A stretch of DNA of 64,000 nt from DATFDN01 sp963756545 (GCA_963756545.1 CAVWNY010000001.1:372001-436000), one strand, 5' to 3'. Counted from the stretch's first letter, positions 7,265 to 16,883 are shown. Made by a program: numbers and translations. Notes: generated by a model from the letters alone, not told the origin.

Positions 7265-9586
7265 ATGCGCGTCCTGCTCCGGGGTGTCCGCCGGCTGTTG
7301 AGCTTGATCGGCGGCCTGATCCTGCTCGGCGTCGTCGGGCTGGGCGGGCTGTTCTGGCTCAGCCTGCCCGGCCGCGATCAATCGCTCGCCATCCCGGGCC
7401 TCTCCGCGCCCGTGGACATCACCTTCGACCAGGACGGCGTGCCGCGCATCCGCGCCGCCAGCCTGCTCGATGCCGCGACGGCGCTCGGCTACGTCCATGC
7501 GCGCGACCGCATGTTCCAGATGGATCTCATGCGCCGCGTCGCCGCCGGGCGATTGGCGGAGCTGTTCGGCCCGCGCGCGCTGCCGATGGACCGGCAGATG
7601 CGAACGCTCGGCCTCGCGCGCCGCGCGGCGGCGGACTACCCCGCCCTGCCCGCCGACGGGCACGCGATGCTGGAGGCGTATGCGCGGGGCGTGAATGCCT
7701 GGATCGACCGGCGGGGGCGGTTCGCCGCGCCCGAGTTCGTCGTGCTTGGGCCGCCCGAGCGCTGGCAGCCCGGCGACAGCCTGCTGTGGGGCAAGACGAT
7801 GGGACTGTGGCTGTCGATGAACTGGCGCACCGAGCTTGCCCGCTGGCGGCTGGAGGGCACGATGCCGCGCGAGCTGATCCTGGCGCTGTGGCCGGACCAG
7901 CACGAGCAGGGCCGCGCCGACGCCCCGGTGGGGCAAGCCACGCGCATGGACCCGACGAAGGCGGAACGTCTCGCCGATGCCTTGCCGGATTTCCCGGCTC
8001 CGTTCACCCAGCCCGACCGTGCCTCCAACGCCTGGGCGGTGGACGGGCGCCACACGACGACCGGCGCGCCGCTGCTGGCCGGCGACCCCCATCTCGGGTT
8101 CGGGTTCCCGGCCATCTGGTATCTCGCCCGGATCGACACGCCGGAGGGCACGCTGGCGGGCGCGACGTCGCCCGGCGTGCCGCTGATGATCCTGGGCCAC
8201 AACGGGCGCATCGCCTGGAGCTTCACCACAAACGGCGCCGACGTGCAGGACATATTCGTCGAGACGCCGGTCGGTCCCGATCATTACCAGACCCCCGACG
8301 GCCCGCGCCCCTTCACGGTGCGCGAGGAGCGCATCCGGGTGCGCGGCCAGCCCGATGTGATGCTGCGTGTGCGCGGGACGCGCCACGGTCCGGTCATCAG
8401 CGACCTGTTCGAGCCCGCCAGTGGGCCGGTGCTCGCCGTGTCGATGGCCAACCTTCAGCCTGGAGACACCGCCGCGGAGGGGCTGCTCGCCCTCAACCGC
8501 GCGGGCAGCGTCGAGGAGGCCGGGCGAGCGGCCAGCCTGATCACCTCGCCGGTGCAGAACCTGGTGGTCGCCGACCGGCGCACGATCGGGCTGTTCGTGA
8601 CCGGGCGCGTGCCGATCCGCAAATCGGGCGACGGGGCAATGCCGGTATCCGGCGCGGACGGCGCGCATGACTGGGTGGGCTGGGCCGCCGGCGAGCAACT
8701 GCCGCACTATTTCGCACCGGAGAGCGGCGTGCTGGTCAACGCCAACGAGCGGGTGGCGCCGGCTGATTTTCCGGTGTTTCTGGGCCGGGACTGGTTCGCC
8801 GACTGGCGGGCGCGGCGCATCCGGGCGCTGCTGGCCGGCCCTGAGCCGCACAGCGTCGAAAGTTTCGCGAAGATGCAGGTGGACGTGGTCAGCGAGATGG
8901 CCCGCCAGATGCTTCCCGCGCTGCTCTCGATCCCCGCTCCACCCGGTCCGGCCGGGGCCGCGCGGGGGCTGCTGGATGGCTGGGACGGCGCAATGACGAT
9001 GGACCGGCCGCAGCCGCTGATCTTCGAGGCCTGGATGGGCCGCTTCTATGAGGCGCTCCTGCGCAAGGCGGGCGCCTTCGGCGGCGCCGCGGCGCCGCTG
9101 CCGGAGTTCCTGCCATCGGCGCTGTTGCCGGGCGGGGCGCATTGGTGCGGCGGCGATTGCGCGGGGCTGCTGACGCAGACCTTGCAGGACGCAACCGCCG
9201 ATCTCGCCGCCCGCTTCGGCCCCGATCCGGCCGCCTGGCGCTGGGGCGCGGCGCACCAAGCGGTGTTCGCCCATCCGATTCTGGGTCAGGTCCCGGCGCT
9301 GGCCCGGCTCGGACGCATCGCCCTCCCGGTGCCCGGCAGCGATACCACGGTGTTCGCCGAGGCCATTCGGCCGGGCGACTTCCAGGCGGTGCTCGGGCCG
9401 GAGTTCCGAGGCATCTATGACCTGGCCGATCTGGACCGCAGCCGGTTCGTCATCGCGCCGGGCCAGTCGGGGAACCTGTTCAGCCCGCTGGCCCGCGACT
9501 TCCTGCAACGCTGGCGCGACGGCGGAACGGTCGCGCTGAAAGCTGCCCCGGAGAGTGTGAGCGGGCGCATTCGCCTCTCGCCCTGA
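7265..9586 (+). CDS. Penicillin acylase family Ntn hydrolase
   Basis: A 773-residue precursor of the penicillin amidase/acyl-homoserine-lactone acylase superfamily. A single hydrophobic segment at residues 11-33 acts as signal or anchor, so the enzyme should function in the periplasm. The alpha chain has the family motif GYVHARDRMFQMDL. After autocatalytic cleavage the beta chain would begin at Ser254 in RASNAWAVD, the N-terminal nucleophile; the residue before it is Ala where Gly is more common. Later motifs (GDPHLGFGFPAIWY, GHNGRIAWSFT) fit the active site. Substrates may be N-acyl amides such as AHLs, lipoamides or beta-lactam side chains. The start at ATG 7265 gives a clean signal sequence. 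Confidence 0.88.
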   Translation: MRVLLRGVRRLLSLIGGLILLGVVGLGGLFWLSLPGRDQSLAIPGLSAPVDITFDQDGVPRIRAASLLDAATALGYVHARDRMFQMDLMRRVAAGRLAELFGPRALPMDRQMRTLGLARRAAADYPALPADGHAMLEAYARGVNAWIDRRGRFAAPEFVVLGPPERWQPGDSLLWGKTMGLWLSMNWRTELARWRLEGTMPRELILALWPDQHEQGRADAPVGQATRMDPTKAERLADALPDFPAPFTQPDRASNAWAVDGRHTTTGAPLLAGDPHLGFGFPAIWYLARIDTPEGTLAGATSPGVPLMILGHNGRIAWSFTTNGADVQDIFVETPVGPDHYQTPDGPRPFTVREERIRVRGQPDVMLRVRGTRHGPVISDLFEPASGPVLAVSMANLQPGDTAAEGLLALNRAGSVEEAGRAASLITSPVQNLVVADRRTIGLFVTGRVPIRKSGDGAMPVSGADGAHDWVGWAAGEQLPHYFAPESGVLVNANERVAPADFPVFLGRDWFADWRARRIRALLAGPEPHSVESFAKMQVDVVSEMARQMLPALLSIPAPPGPAGAARGLLDGWDGAMTMDRPQPLIFEAWMGRFYEALLRKAGAFGGAAAPLPEFLPSALLPGGAHWCGGDCAGLLTQTLQDATADLAARFGPDPAAWRWGAAHQAVFAHPILGQVPALARLGRIALPVPGSDTTVFAEAIRPGDFQAVLGPEFRGIYDLADLDRSRFVIAPGQSGNLFSPLARDFLQRWRDGGTVALKAAPESVSGRIRLSP

Positions 9587-9646
9587 ACCTTCGCCATTGA
9601 CCCGGCCACCCCGATTCGGAAAACATGCGGGTGGACCCAGGCACCC

Positions 9647-10426
9647 ATGACCTACAAGCCGCCACGCCGCCCGCAATTCTTCTACACCACCGCGCCGCTG
9701 CCCTGCCCGTACGTAACGGGGCGGACGGAGCGGAAGGTGGTGACGGAGATCACCGGCCCGGACGCCGAGGCGCTGCACGACCGCCTTTCGCGGGCCGGCT
9801 TCCGGCGCAGCCACAACATCGCCTATGCGCCGGTCTGCCCCGCGTGCCAGGCGTGCGTGCCGATCCGCATCCCCGCCGCCCAGTTCCAGCCCGAGCGCAC
9901 GCTGCGACGGGTCGCCAAGGCGAACCAGGCGGTGGAGGGGTTCGAGGTTCCGGCGCGCGCCACCGCCGAGCAGTTCCAGCTTTTCCAGCGCTACCAGCAG
10001 ACCCGCCATGGCGGCGGCGACATGGCCACGATGAGCTTCTACGACTACCGGGCCATGGTCGAGGACACGCCGATCGAGACCTTCCTCGTGGAGTTCCGCG
10101 ACCCCGACGATCGCCTCGTGGCGGCCTGCCTCACCGATCGGCTGGGCGATGGGCTTTCGGCGGTTTACAGCTTCTTCGCCCCCGAACTCGCGGCCCGCTC
10201 GCTCGGCAGCTACTCGATCCTCTGGTTGATCGAACGGGCGCGTCAGCTCGATCTGCCGTACGTCTATCTCGGCTACTGGGTGCCGGAGAGCCGCAAGATG
10301 GCCTACAAGGCGCGCTTCCGTCCGACCGAGATCCTGGTGAGCGGAACGTGGCGCGTGCTGACCGCCGCCGATCTGGAGCCGGCGCTTGCGGGCGCACGCG
10401 CGCTGGTGCCGGAATCCGCGTTTTAG
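9647..10426 (+). CDS. bpt: Aspartate/glutamate leucyltransferase (arginyltransferase family)
   Basis: This 259-residue protein matches bacterial Bpt: the N-terminal Cys-rich segment CPACQACVPIR, the SFYDYRAMVEDTP stretch and the C-terminal core SIVLWLI-type strand followed by YLGYWVPESRKMAYK. Bpt transfers leucine from Leu-tRNA to proteins beginning with Asp or Glu, marking them for ClpS/ClpAP degradation. It is a cytosolic enzyme of the N-end rule pathway. The length is normal for alphaproteobacteria. It stands alone, 60 bases after the acylase gene. Confidence 0.93.
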   Translation: MTYKPPRRPQFFYTTAPLPCPYVTGRTERKVVTEITGPDAEALHDRLSRAGFRRSHNIAYAPVCPACQACVPIRIPAAQFQPERTLRRVAKANQAVEGFEVPARATAEQFQLFQRYQQTRHGGGDMATMSFYDYRAMVEDTPIETFLVEFRDPDDRLVAACLTDRLGDGLSAVYSFFAPELAARSLGSYSILWLIERARQLDLPYVYLGYWVPESRKMAYKARFRPTEILVSGTWRVLTAADLEPALAGARALVPESAF

Positions 10427-10563
10427 ACCGACGTCAATGCCGTTTTCGGCACTGGACGCCTAACCCGCCCCACCAAGTCGGGTGGTGGACGACTTTAACC
10501 GCCTGCCCGCGGATGACCGCTCCTGGCGATAGCTCCTCGCGGCGCGCCTGAACCGAGCGCCCC

Positions 10564-11790
10564 TCAGGCCTTCACCACCGGAAATTCGCATTTCGGGTTG
10601 AGCGGATGCAGCACCTGCGCCGCCGGCGTGGTCGATACATAGTCGAACAAATCCCAACCGCCGGGCTTGGACGGGTTCTTCGTCTTCCACAGATAGGCCG
10701 GAAACTCGCCGCGCCCGTCCGAGCGGATGCTTCCCTGGAAGCAATCGTCATCGACCGGCATGCCCTTCATGTGCGCAACGGTATCGCGCCCACTCTTGCG
10801 AGCGTTCGCGGGGCCCATCGCCGCCGCCGTCTTCAGGTATTGCATGACGATGCTGTAAGCGCTGGCGTGCGCCATGTTCGGATACGACCCGTTGGCGAGC
10901 TTCGGCAGAACGCGCTTGGTAAAGGCGCGGGTGCGATCGTTAAAATCCCAATAGAACGACGTGGTCACGTTCAGGCCCTGGGCCAGCTCGGGGCCGATCG
11001 CGTGGACATCGGTGATGAAGATCAGGAGCGGCGCGATCGTCATCGTCTGGTTCAGGCCGAATTCGTGCGCCTGCTTGATACAGTTCACCGTGTCGGCGCC
11101 CGCATTCGCCAGCCCCAGCACCTGCGCGCCGGACGCCTGGGCCTGCTGCAGATAAGACGAGAAATCCGTCGTGTCGGGAAACGGGTAGCGAAGCGTGCCC
11201 TTCACCGTGCCGCCGCCCTTCTTCACTACGTTGGCGGTCTGTTCCTCGAGTGTAATGCCGAATACGTAATTCGCCGTGACGATGAACCAGCTCTTTCCCT
11301 TTGGCTGCTTGACGATGGACCCGCCCTGGGACACCGCCAGCATGTAGTTGTCGAAGCTCCAGACGATCGTGTTTGGACTGCACTGCTTGTCGGTCAGGTC
11401 CGTCGACGCCGCCGACGCGTTGAGCATGATCTTGTTCTTCTCCTTGCTCACTTGCGCGACCGCCAGCGCCACCGAGGAGGTCGGAACGTCCACCGTGGCA
11501 TCCACTCCCTGGTCATACCACTGCCGCGCGATGCTGGAGGCCACGTCCGGCTTGTTCTGGTGGTCGGCGGAGATCACCTCCACATCGAAACCGTGCGCCG
11601 ACGGGTTGAACTCCTCAACGGCCTGGCGGGCGCACGCCACGGAATTGGGGCCTGTCGTGTCTCGGTAGGTGCCGCTGAGATCCGTGAGCACGCCGAGCCT
11701 GATCTTCGGCCGGGCCTGGGCGCGGGCGCCGACCAGCGGAGCGGTCAGCGCGGCGGCGCCGGCGAGGGCTCCGCGACGGGTAAGCTGCAT
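10564..11790 (-). CDS. Tat-exported ABC transporter substrate-binding protein (Peripla_BP_6)
   Basis: A 408-residue periplasmic binding protein of the branched-chain amino acid/amide class. The N-terminus has a twin-arginine signal (LTRRGALAGAAAL) with an AQA cleavage site, followed by the first strand KIRLGVLTDLSGTY. The motif SADHQNKPDVASSIARQW is typical of Leu/Ile/Val- or amide-binding proteins. The ligand is not determinable. GGAGG six bases before the ATG supports the start. No permease or ATPase genes lie nearby, so it is an orphan that must use a transporter encoded elsewhere or act as a sensor. It is convergent with bpt. Confidence 0.9.
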   Translation of the reverse strand: MQLTRRGALAGAAALTAPLVGARAQARPKIRLGVLTDLSGTYRDTTGPNSVACARQAVEEFNPSAHGFDVEVISADHQNKPDVASSIARQWYDQGVDATVDVPTSSVALAVAQVSKEKNKIMLNASAASTDLTDKQCSPNTIVWSFDNYMLAVSQGGSIVKQPKGKSWFIVTANYVFGITLEEQTANVVKKGGGTVKGTLRYPFPDTTDFSSYLQQAQASGAQVLGLANAGADTVNCIKQAHEFGLNQTMTIAPLLIFITDVHAIGPELAQGLNVTTSFYWDFNDRTRAFTKRVLPKLANGSYPNMAHASAYSIVMQYLKTAAAMGPANARKSGRDTVAHMKGMPVDDDCFQGSIRSDGRGEFPAYLWKTKNPSKPGGWDLFDYVSTTPAAQVLHPLNPKCEFPVVKA

Positions 11791-11852
11791 GGACTGCCTC
11801 CGGAACTCGTTTGTCTAAAGTCCGGCCTAGTGGCCCCATCGCGCGACGGACG

Positions 11853-14078
11853 TCAACCCGGAGCCGGACCGAACCGGCCGGATTTCGGGAAACCGCTGGG
11901 CGGTGTCCGCCCGGCTTGGCCACGCTCGCCGAGCCACGCGCGCAGGTCGGTCTCCGTCCGGATGCGCTCCCCGCTGCGCCAGCTCAGCCCGTCGGCGAGG
12001 CGGAATACGCGGGCATCGGCCAACCCGCCCTCCTTGTAGCGTTGCAGGATCACGCCAGCGCCGCGCGGCATCTCCGGAACCTGATCGAGCGGGAAAACGA
12101 GCAGCCGGCGGTTCTCGCCCACCGCCGCGACATGATCGCCCTCGGCCGGCAGACAGAGCGCCGCCTCCTCGCCGGGGCGCAAATTGAGCACCTGCTTGCC
12201 GGCGCGGCGCTCGGCTAGCAACTCGCCCGCCGCGACGACGAAGCCGCGGCCGGTACTGGACGCGACGAGATACCGCCCCGTCTCGGCGTGGACGAACAGC
12301 GCCACGACGTCGGCGTCGTTGCCAAATTCAGCCAGTAGACGCACCGGCTGGCCGTCGCCGCGCCCGCGCGGCATGTCGGCCGCCTTCAGCGTGTAGGCGC
12401 GACCGTTGGTGGCGAACAGGCACAGCCGGTCCGTCGTCTGGCACGCCAGCATCATCTTGAGCTGATCGCCCTCCTTGAAGCGCAGCTCGGCGGCATCGGC
12501 GACGCTGCCCTTCAGGGCGCGAATCCACCCCTTCTCCGAGAGGATGACGGTGATCGGCTCGCGCTCGACGAACCCGTCCGCCGCCACCTCGACCACGGCC
12601 GGCGGCGTACCGATCCTGGTGCGCCGATCGCCGAGCGGGCCGGTGCCGAAGCGGGCGCGAATCTGCTCCAGCTCGGCGGCGATGCGGTCCCAGCGCACCC
12701 CTTCATCGCCCAGCAGCACCTGAATTTCCTTCCGCTCGCGGGAGAGGGCCTTGTGCTCCTTGCGGATCTCCATCTCCTCGAGCCGGCGGAGGCTGCGCAG
12801 GCGCATGTTCAGGATCGCCTCGGCCTGGGCGTCGGTCAGCTCGAAGCGCGCAATCAGAGGTGGTTTCGGCTGCTCCTCCTCGCGGATGATGCGGATCACC
12901 TCGTCGAGGTTCAGAAAGACGATCAGGTACCCGTCCAGCATCTCCAGCCGCCGCTCGATGGCAGCCAGACGATGGCGCGACCGGCGCAGCAGCACCTCAT
13001 GGCGGTGGTCGAGGAAGGCACGCAGCACCTCGGGCAGGCTCATCACCCGGGGCGTGCGCGTGGCGTCGAGCACGTTCATGTTCAGCGGGAAGCGCTGCTC
13101 CAGGGCCGTCGCGCGGAACAGGGTTTCCATCAGCACCTCGGGCTCGACCCCGCGCGTGCGCGGCTCCAGCACTAGGCGCACCTTGTCGGTGCTCTCGTCG
13201 CGCACGTCGCCCAGCAGGGGGAGCTTCTTGTCCTCGATGAGTTGCGCGATCTGCTCGATGAGGCGGGCCTTCTGCACCTGATAGGGGATCTCGGTGACGA
13301 CAATCTGCCAGGCGCCGTACTTGGCGCTCTCGCGTTCCCAGCGGGCGCGAACCCGGAACCCGCCGCGCCCGGCCTCGTAGGCGGCCAGGACCGCCGACGG
13401 GTCCTCCACCAGCACGCCCCCGGTCGGGAAGTCGGGGCCGGGCATCAGGCGGACCAGATCGGATGCGGTCGCGCCGGGATGGCGGATCAGGTGGATCGCG
13501 GCCGCGCAGACCTCGCCCGCGTTGTGCGGCGGAATCGAGGTCGCCATGCCGACCGCGATGCCCGCGGCGCCATTGGCGAGCAGGTTCGGGAACGCGCCGG
13601 GCAGCACGACCGGCTCGTGCTCCTCGCCATCATAGGTGGGCCGGAGATCGACCGCGTCCTCGTCGATGCCGGCGAGCATCGCCTGCGCGACCTCGGTCAG
13701 CCGGGCCTCGGTGTACCGCATGGCGGCGGCGTTATCGCCGTCGATGTTGCCGAAATTGCCCTGGCCCTCGACCAGCGGATAGCGGACGGCGAAATCCTGT
13801 GCCAGCCGCACCAGCGCGTCGTACACGGCGATGTCGCCGTGCGGGTGGAACTTGCCGATCACGTCGCCGACCACGCGGGCGCATTTCTTGAAGCCGGCGG
13901 CGGGATCGAGCCGCAGCAGGTGCATGGCGTAGATCAGCCGCCGATGCACCGGCTTGAGCCCGTCGCGCACGTCGGGCAGCGAGCGCGACATGATGGTGGA
14001 GAGCGCATACGCGAGATACCGCTCCGAGAGCGCGTCAACCAGACGCGTGTCCTCGATGCGGCCGATGTCATCGGGCAT
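11853..14078 (-). CDS. parC: DNA topoisomerase IV subunit A
   Basis: ParC cuts and rejoins DNA in the ParC2ParE2 enzyme that decatenates chromosomes. The 741-residue product shows the GyrA/ParC core: ALSTIMSRSLPDVRDGLKPV near the N-terminus, the quinolone-region stretch FHPHGDIAVYDALVRL, and the catalytic tyrosine Tyr122 in MRYTEARLTE. The coiled-coil gate and the beta-pinwheel C-terminal repeats follow. The length and the lack of a GyrA box support ParC over GyrA. The start at ATG 14078 has AGGAG seven bases upstream and overlaps the 3' end of recO by 11 bases, so translation is probably coupled. Confidence 0.93.
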   Translation of the reverse strand: MPDDIGRIEDTRLVDALSERYLAYALSTIMSRSLPDVRDGLKPVHRRLIYAMHLLRLDPAAGFKKCARVVGDVIGKFHPHGDIAVYDALVRLAQDFAVRYPLVEGQGNFGNIDGDNAAAMRYTEARLTEVAQAMLAGIDEDAVDLRPTYDGEEHEPVVLPGAFPNLLANGAAGIAVGMATSIPPHNAGEVCAAAIHLIRHPGATASDLVRLMPGPDFPTGGVLVEDPSAVLAAYEAGRGGFRVRARWERESAKYGAWQIVVTEIPYQVQKARLIEQIAQLIEDKKLPLLGDVRDESTDKVRLVLEPRTRGVEPEVLMETLFRATALEQRFPLNMNVLDATRTPRVMSLPEVLRAFLDHRHEVLLRRSRHRLAAIERRLEMLDGYLIVFLNLDEVIRIIREEEQPKPPLIARFELTDAQAEAILNMRLRSLRRLEEMEIRKEHKALSRERKEIQVLLGDEGVRWDRIAAELEQIRARFGTGPLGDRRTRIGTPPAVVEVAADGFVEREPITVILSEKGWIRALKGSVADAAELRFKEGDQLKMMLACQTTDRLCLFATNGRAYTLKAADMPRGRGDGQPVRLLAEFGNDADVVALFVHAETGRYLVASSTGRGFVVAAGELLAERRAGKQVLNLRPGEEAALCLPAEGDHVAAVGENRRLLVFPLDQVPEMPRGAGVILQRYKEGGLADARVFRLADGLSWRSGERIRTETDLRAWLGERGQAGRTPPSGFPKSGRFGPAPG

Positions 14079-14829
14079 CCGGGATCTCCTGCGCCGCCGC
14101 GGCATCGGCCAGGGCGGCGACCCGGTCGTATAGCATCAGGCGCGCAGAGGGCAGCGGCTTGTGGTGCAGTCCGAAGGCATCGCGGACGAGGAAGTGCCCG
14201 GTCAGGCGCAGGCCGTCGCGCCAATCGGCCGCGCTTCCCTCCGCGTCCGGATGCAGCAGGAAGCCGGGGAGCGGGAGCAGGCGGTCGCGCCAGGCGCCGG
14301 CGGCGGCGGCCACGACCGCCCGACCGCTGCGCGGGGAGACATAGGCGAGGCCCTCGGCCGCGCCGGTGACGGCGCAAGTTGCGAGGTCGAGGCCGTAGCC
14401 CAGCTCGGCGAGCAGAACCGCTTCCCACCGTACCAGCTCGGCCAGCATGGGCGTGCCTCGCGAAAGCCCTGCGATCAGGCGGACGAGGCCGTGGAACGCG
14501 CGCGGATGGGCCTCGCGCTCGGGCAACGCGCCGGCCGCGACGGCGCAGGATCCCGCGAGCGTCGCCAAAGCGAGCGGATCATCCATCGCGAGCGCCGCCC
14601 CGGGATGCACCAGTTCGGCGCTGAAGCTGCCGAGTTGGTCGGCGAGGCGGGCGACCCAGCGCACCTGAACGAGGTTGCCCGGCTGCCACAGCGACGTGCG
14701 CCCGCGCGCGCCGCCTCCGCGGGCAAGGCCGTGATGCAGCCCGTGCGCCTCGGTCAGCACCGAGGCGAGCGAATCGCCTTCGCCGTAGGGCCGCGCCTCC
14801 AGGACGACGGCCGGTGCCTCCCAGTCCAT
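14068..14829 (-). CDS. recO: DNA repair protein RecO
   Basis: A 253-residue RecO, which anneals single strands and loads RecA with RecR in gap repair. The N-terminal OB fold starts with WEAPAVVLEARPYGEGDSL, followed by LARGGGARGRTSLWQPGN, the usual basic segment. The helical domain has LAELGYGLDLATCAVTG; in this family the zinc-ribbon cysteines are often reduced, as here, where only one Cys remains in that position. Overlaps parC and is downstream of the core block. Confidence 0.9.
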   Translation of the reverse strand: MDWEAPAVVLEARPYGEGDSLASVLTEAHGLHHGLARGGGARGRTSLWQPGNLVQVRWVARLADQLGSFSAELVHPGAALAMDDPLALATLAGSCAVAAGALPEREAHPRAFHGLVRLIAGLSRGTPMLAELVRWEAVLLAELGYGLDLATCAVTGAAEGLAYVSPRSGRAVVAAAAGAWRDRLLPLPGFLLHPDAEGSAADWRDGLRLTGHFLVRDAFGLHHKPLPSARLMLYDRVAALADAAAAQEIPDAR

Positions 14830-14850
14830 GCACGCGGGCCTAGCTGATGG

Positions 14851-15237
14851 TCAGAACCAATGGAAGCCGTGCGCCATAAGCCCGAACATGGCACCGAGGA
14901 CGCCAAGAACGCTTCCCCAACCCGCGAGCATGACCCCGAGCAGCCAGCGGAAGCTGGCGAGATGCTCGGCCGCCATCCTGTCCAGCCGCCGCTCAACCGT
15001 TTCGAAGTGCCGCTCAACCGCTTCGAAGTGCCGATCGACCGACTCGAAGTGCCGATCGACCAACTCGAATCGGCGATCGACCGCGGCGAAACGTCCGTCG
15101 GTCGCATCAAAACGACGCTCGATCCGGGTCAGGGTTTCGGCCGTCGTCTGGGCGATGTGCTCCAAAATGGCGACGCGCGTCTCCATGTCAGTAGGATATC
15201 GGCCGCCTCCGGCCGGTTCAACAGGGGTGTCTGGCAT
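14851..15237 (-). CDS. Small coiled-coil protein with C-terminal membrane anchor
   Basis: Not assigned to a named family. The 128-residue product has an N-terminal Pro/Gly segment, a long region of near-perfect heptads (variants of RRF-x-x-VD/ER over about residues 50-95) predicted to form a coiled coil, and one hydrophobic segment at the end (WLLGVMLAGWGSVLGVLGAMFGLMA) that would anchor it in the inner membrane. Similar small proteins of the DUF1640/CCDC90 type exist, but I cannot confirm the link. The ATG at 15237 is preceded by AAGGAG and is preferred to one 24 bases earlier. It lies between recO and era on the same strand. Confidence 0.7.
   Translation of the reverse strand: MPDTPVEPAGGGRYPTDMETRVAILEHIAQTTAETLTRIERRFDATDGRFAAVDRRFELVDRHFESVDRHFEAVERHFETVERRLDRMAAEHLASFRWLLGVMLAGWGSVLGVLGAMFGLMAHGFHWF
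14990..15115. repeat. Six 21-bp tandem repeats encoding coiled-coil heptads
   Basis: Six consecutive 21-base units begin at 14990, 15011, 15032, 15053, 15074 and 15095; the first four are nearly identical (CGATCGACCGACTCGAAGTGC type) and the last two are diverged. Each unit encodes one seven-residue heptad of the small coiled-coil protein. Slippage could change the coiled-coil length by whole heptads without breaking the frame. Confidence 0.85.
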
Positions 15238-15287
15238 GAGCGCGCTCCTTCCCGCGTCCATATCCGCCCGCCTCGATGAATGCTCCG

Positions 15288-16193
15288 CTACTCGGTATCA
15301 TCCAACCCAAGAGCCCGCAGCCGTGCCCGTTCGTCATCCCAGCCCGCGCGTTCCTTGACGTTCAGGAACAGATGGACCGGCCGCTCCAACGCTACCATTA
15401 GTTCGGCGCGGGCGCGGGCGCCGATCTGGCGGATGCGGCTGCCGCCGGCACCGATCAGGATGGCCTTGTGGCCCGGCCGGGCCACGTAGATCGTCACGTC
15501 CACCCGCACACTGCCGTCCGCACGTTCCTGCCAGCTCTCGGTTTCGACGGTGGTGGCGTACGGCACTTCCTCGTGGGTCTGCAGGAATACCTGCTCGCGC
15601 ACCATCTCGGCTGCGAGCAGCCTGTCGGGAAGGTCGGTGAGGTCGTCGGGCGGGAAAAGGAACGGCCCCTCGGGCATGGCGGCGGCCAGCGCGGCGGCGA
15701 CCCGGTCGAGCCCGTCCCCGGTCAAGGCGCTCACCATGAAGGTCTCCTCGAACGGCGCGAGCGCGGTCAGCGTGGCCACGGCCGGCAGCAGCCGGGGCGG
15801 GGCGACGAGATCGACCTTGTTCAGAACGAGCCAGCAGCGGCGCCTGCTCTCGCCCAGCCGCTCGGCGATCTCGCGCACGGCCTCGGTCGCGCCCGACCGC
15901 GCGTCCACCAGCAGCAGCGCGAGGTCGGCATCGCGCGCTCCGGTCCAGGCGGCCGCCACCATCGCGCGGTCGAGCCGCCGGCGCGGGCGGAAGATGCCGG
16001 GCGTGTCCACCAGCAGAACCTGGCTCTCGCCGTGCATCAGGATGCCCAGCACGCGGAACCGGGTCGTCTGGGCCTTCGGCGTGACGATGGAGAGCTTGGC
16101 GCCCGTGAGGCGGTTCAGCAATGTGGATTTGCCGGCGTTCGGTATGCCGAGGATGGCGGCGAACCCGCAGCGCGTGGATGGTCCGGGGCTCAC
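15288..16193 (-). CDS. era: GTPase Era
   Basis: Era is an essential GTPase that binds 16S rRNA in 30S assembly. The 301-residue product has G1 GIPNAGKST (residues 16-24), switch/G2 TPKAQTTRFR, G3 VDTPG, G4 NKVD and a C-terminal KH domain whose GxxG loop lies in AILIGAGGSRIRQIG. The frame stays open upstream, but GTG 16193 overlaps the rnc stop (GTGA) and gives the normal Era length. It follows rnc in the common rnc-era order. Confidence 0.95.
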   Translation of the reverse strand: MSPGPSTRCGFAAILGIPNAGKSTLLNRLTGAKLSIVTPKAQTTRFRVLGILMHGESQVLLVDTPGIFRPRRRLDRAMVAAAWTGARDADLALLLVDARSGATEAVREIAERLGESRRRCWLVLNKVDLVAPPRLLPAVATLTALAPFEETFMVSALTGDGLDRVAAALAAAMPEGPFLFPPDDLTDLPDRLLAAEMVREQVFLQTHEEVPYATTVETESWQERADGSVRVDVTIYVARPGHKAILIGAGGSRIRQIGARARAELMVALERPVHLFLNVKERAGWDDERARLRALGLDDTE

Positions 16194-16867
16194 CGGGTGA
16201 GCGCCCGGAGCAAATCCTCGGCCGCGATCTGCTCGGCCGCCTGCTTGCTGCCGGCGGTGCCGGTGCCGGTCTGCCCGCCCGCGTCGACGCTGACGGTGAA
16301 CGCCGGCGCGTGCGGCGGACCGGAGCGGGCGACCTCGGTGTAGCGCGGCAGATCCCAGCCGCGCCCCAGCGCCCATTCCTGCAAGGCCGTCTTGGGATCC
16401 TTCGGAGGCGTCATCTGCGCTTCGATCGCCTGCTGCCATGCCCGCCGCACGAATCCCCTTGCCGGCTCCAGCCCGCCATCGAGATAGAGCGCGCCCAGCG
16501 CCGCCTCCAGGGCGTCGGCCAGCACGGTGGCGCGCTTCTTCACGCCTGCGCGCGCCTCGCCGGGAGAGACCGCCAGCGCCGCCTCCATTCCGATCGTTTC
16601 GGCGACGGCGGCGAGCACCGGCTGGGAGACGAGGTGTGCGAGACGCCGGCCGAGATGGCCCTCCTGCTCGACCGGGTATCGCTCCACCAGCCACTCGGCG
16701 ATCAGCAGCCCGAGGACCCGGTCGCCCATGAACTCCAGCCGCTCGTTGGAGCCGATGCCGTGTCGTCCCCGGCGGTGCGCGGCAGCGGAGCGGTGGGTCA
16801 GCGCCTCGCGTAGCAACTCCGGGCGGGTGAAGCGATGGCCGAGGATGGTCTCAATGGGCGCCGTCAC
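16190..16867 (-). CDS. rnc: Ribonuclease III
   Basis: RNase III cuts double-stranded RNA in rRNA maturation and mRNA turnover. The 225-residue protein has the signature NERLEFMGD (residues 41-49), the second catalytic cluster ADALEAALGALYLD (Asp118, Glu121), and a C-terminal dsRNA-binding domain from about residue 155 ending in GSKQAAEQIAAEDLL. It overlaps era in GTGA and lies just downstream of lepB, the conserved lepB-rnc-era order. Confidence 0.96.
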   Translation of the reverse strand: MTAPIETILGHRFTRPELLREALTHRSAAAHRRGRHGIGSNERLEFMGDRVLGLLIAEWLVERYPVEQEGHLGRRLAHLVSQPVLAAVAETIGMEAALAVSPGEARAGVKKRATVLADALEAALGALYLDGGLEPARGFVRRAWQQAIEAQMTPPKDPKTALQEWALGRGWDLPRYTEVARSGPPHAPAFTVSVDAGGQTGTGTAGSKQAAEQIAAEDLLRALTR

Positions 16868-16883
16868 GCCCGCCGGCCGCGCA

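Noticed and set aside
6788..10009. A 1073-residue minus-strand open frame
   Set aside because: It runs opposite the CoA-transferase, acylase and bpt genes, has no domain, and is a GC-bias shadow; the same holds for the long frames at 2968-4698 (minus) and 6448-8670 (plus).
14990..15115. CRISPR-like short tandem repeats
   Set aside because: Units are contiguous 21-mers without spacers and encode protein heptads; no cas genes are present.
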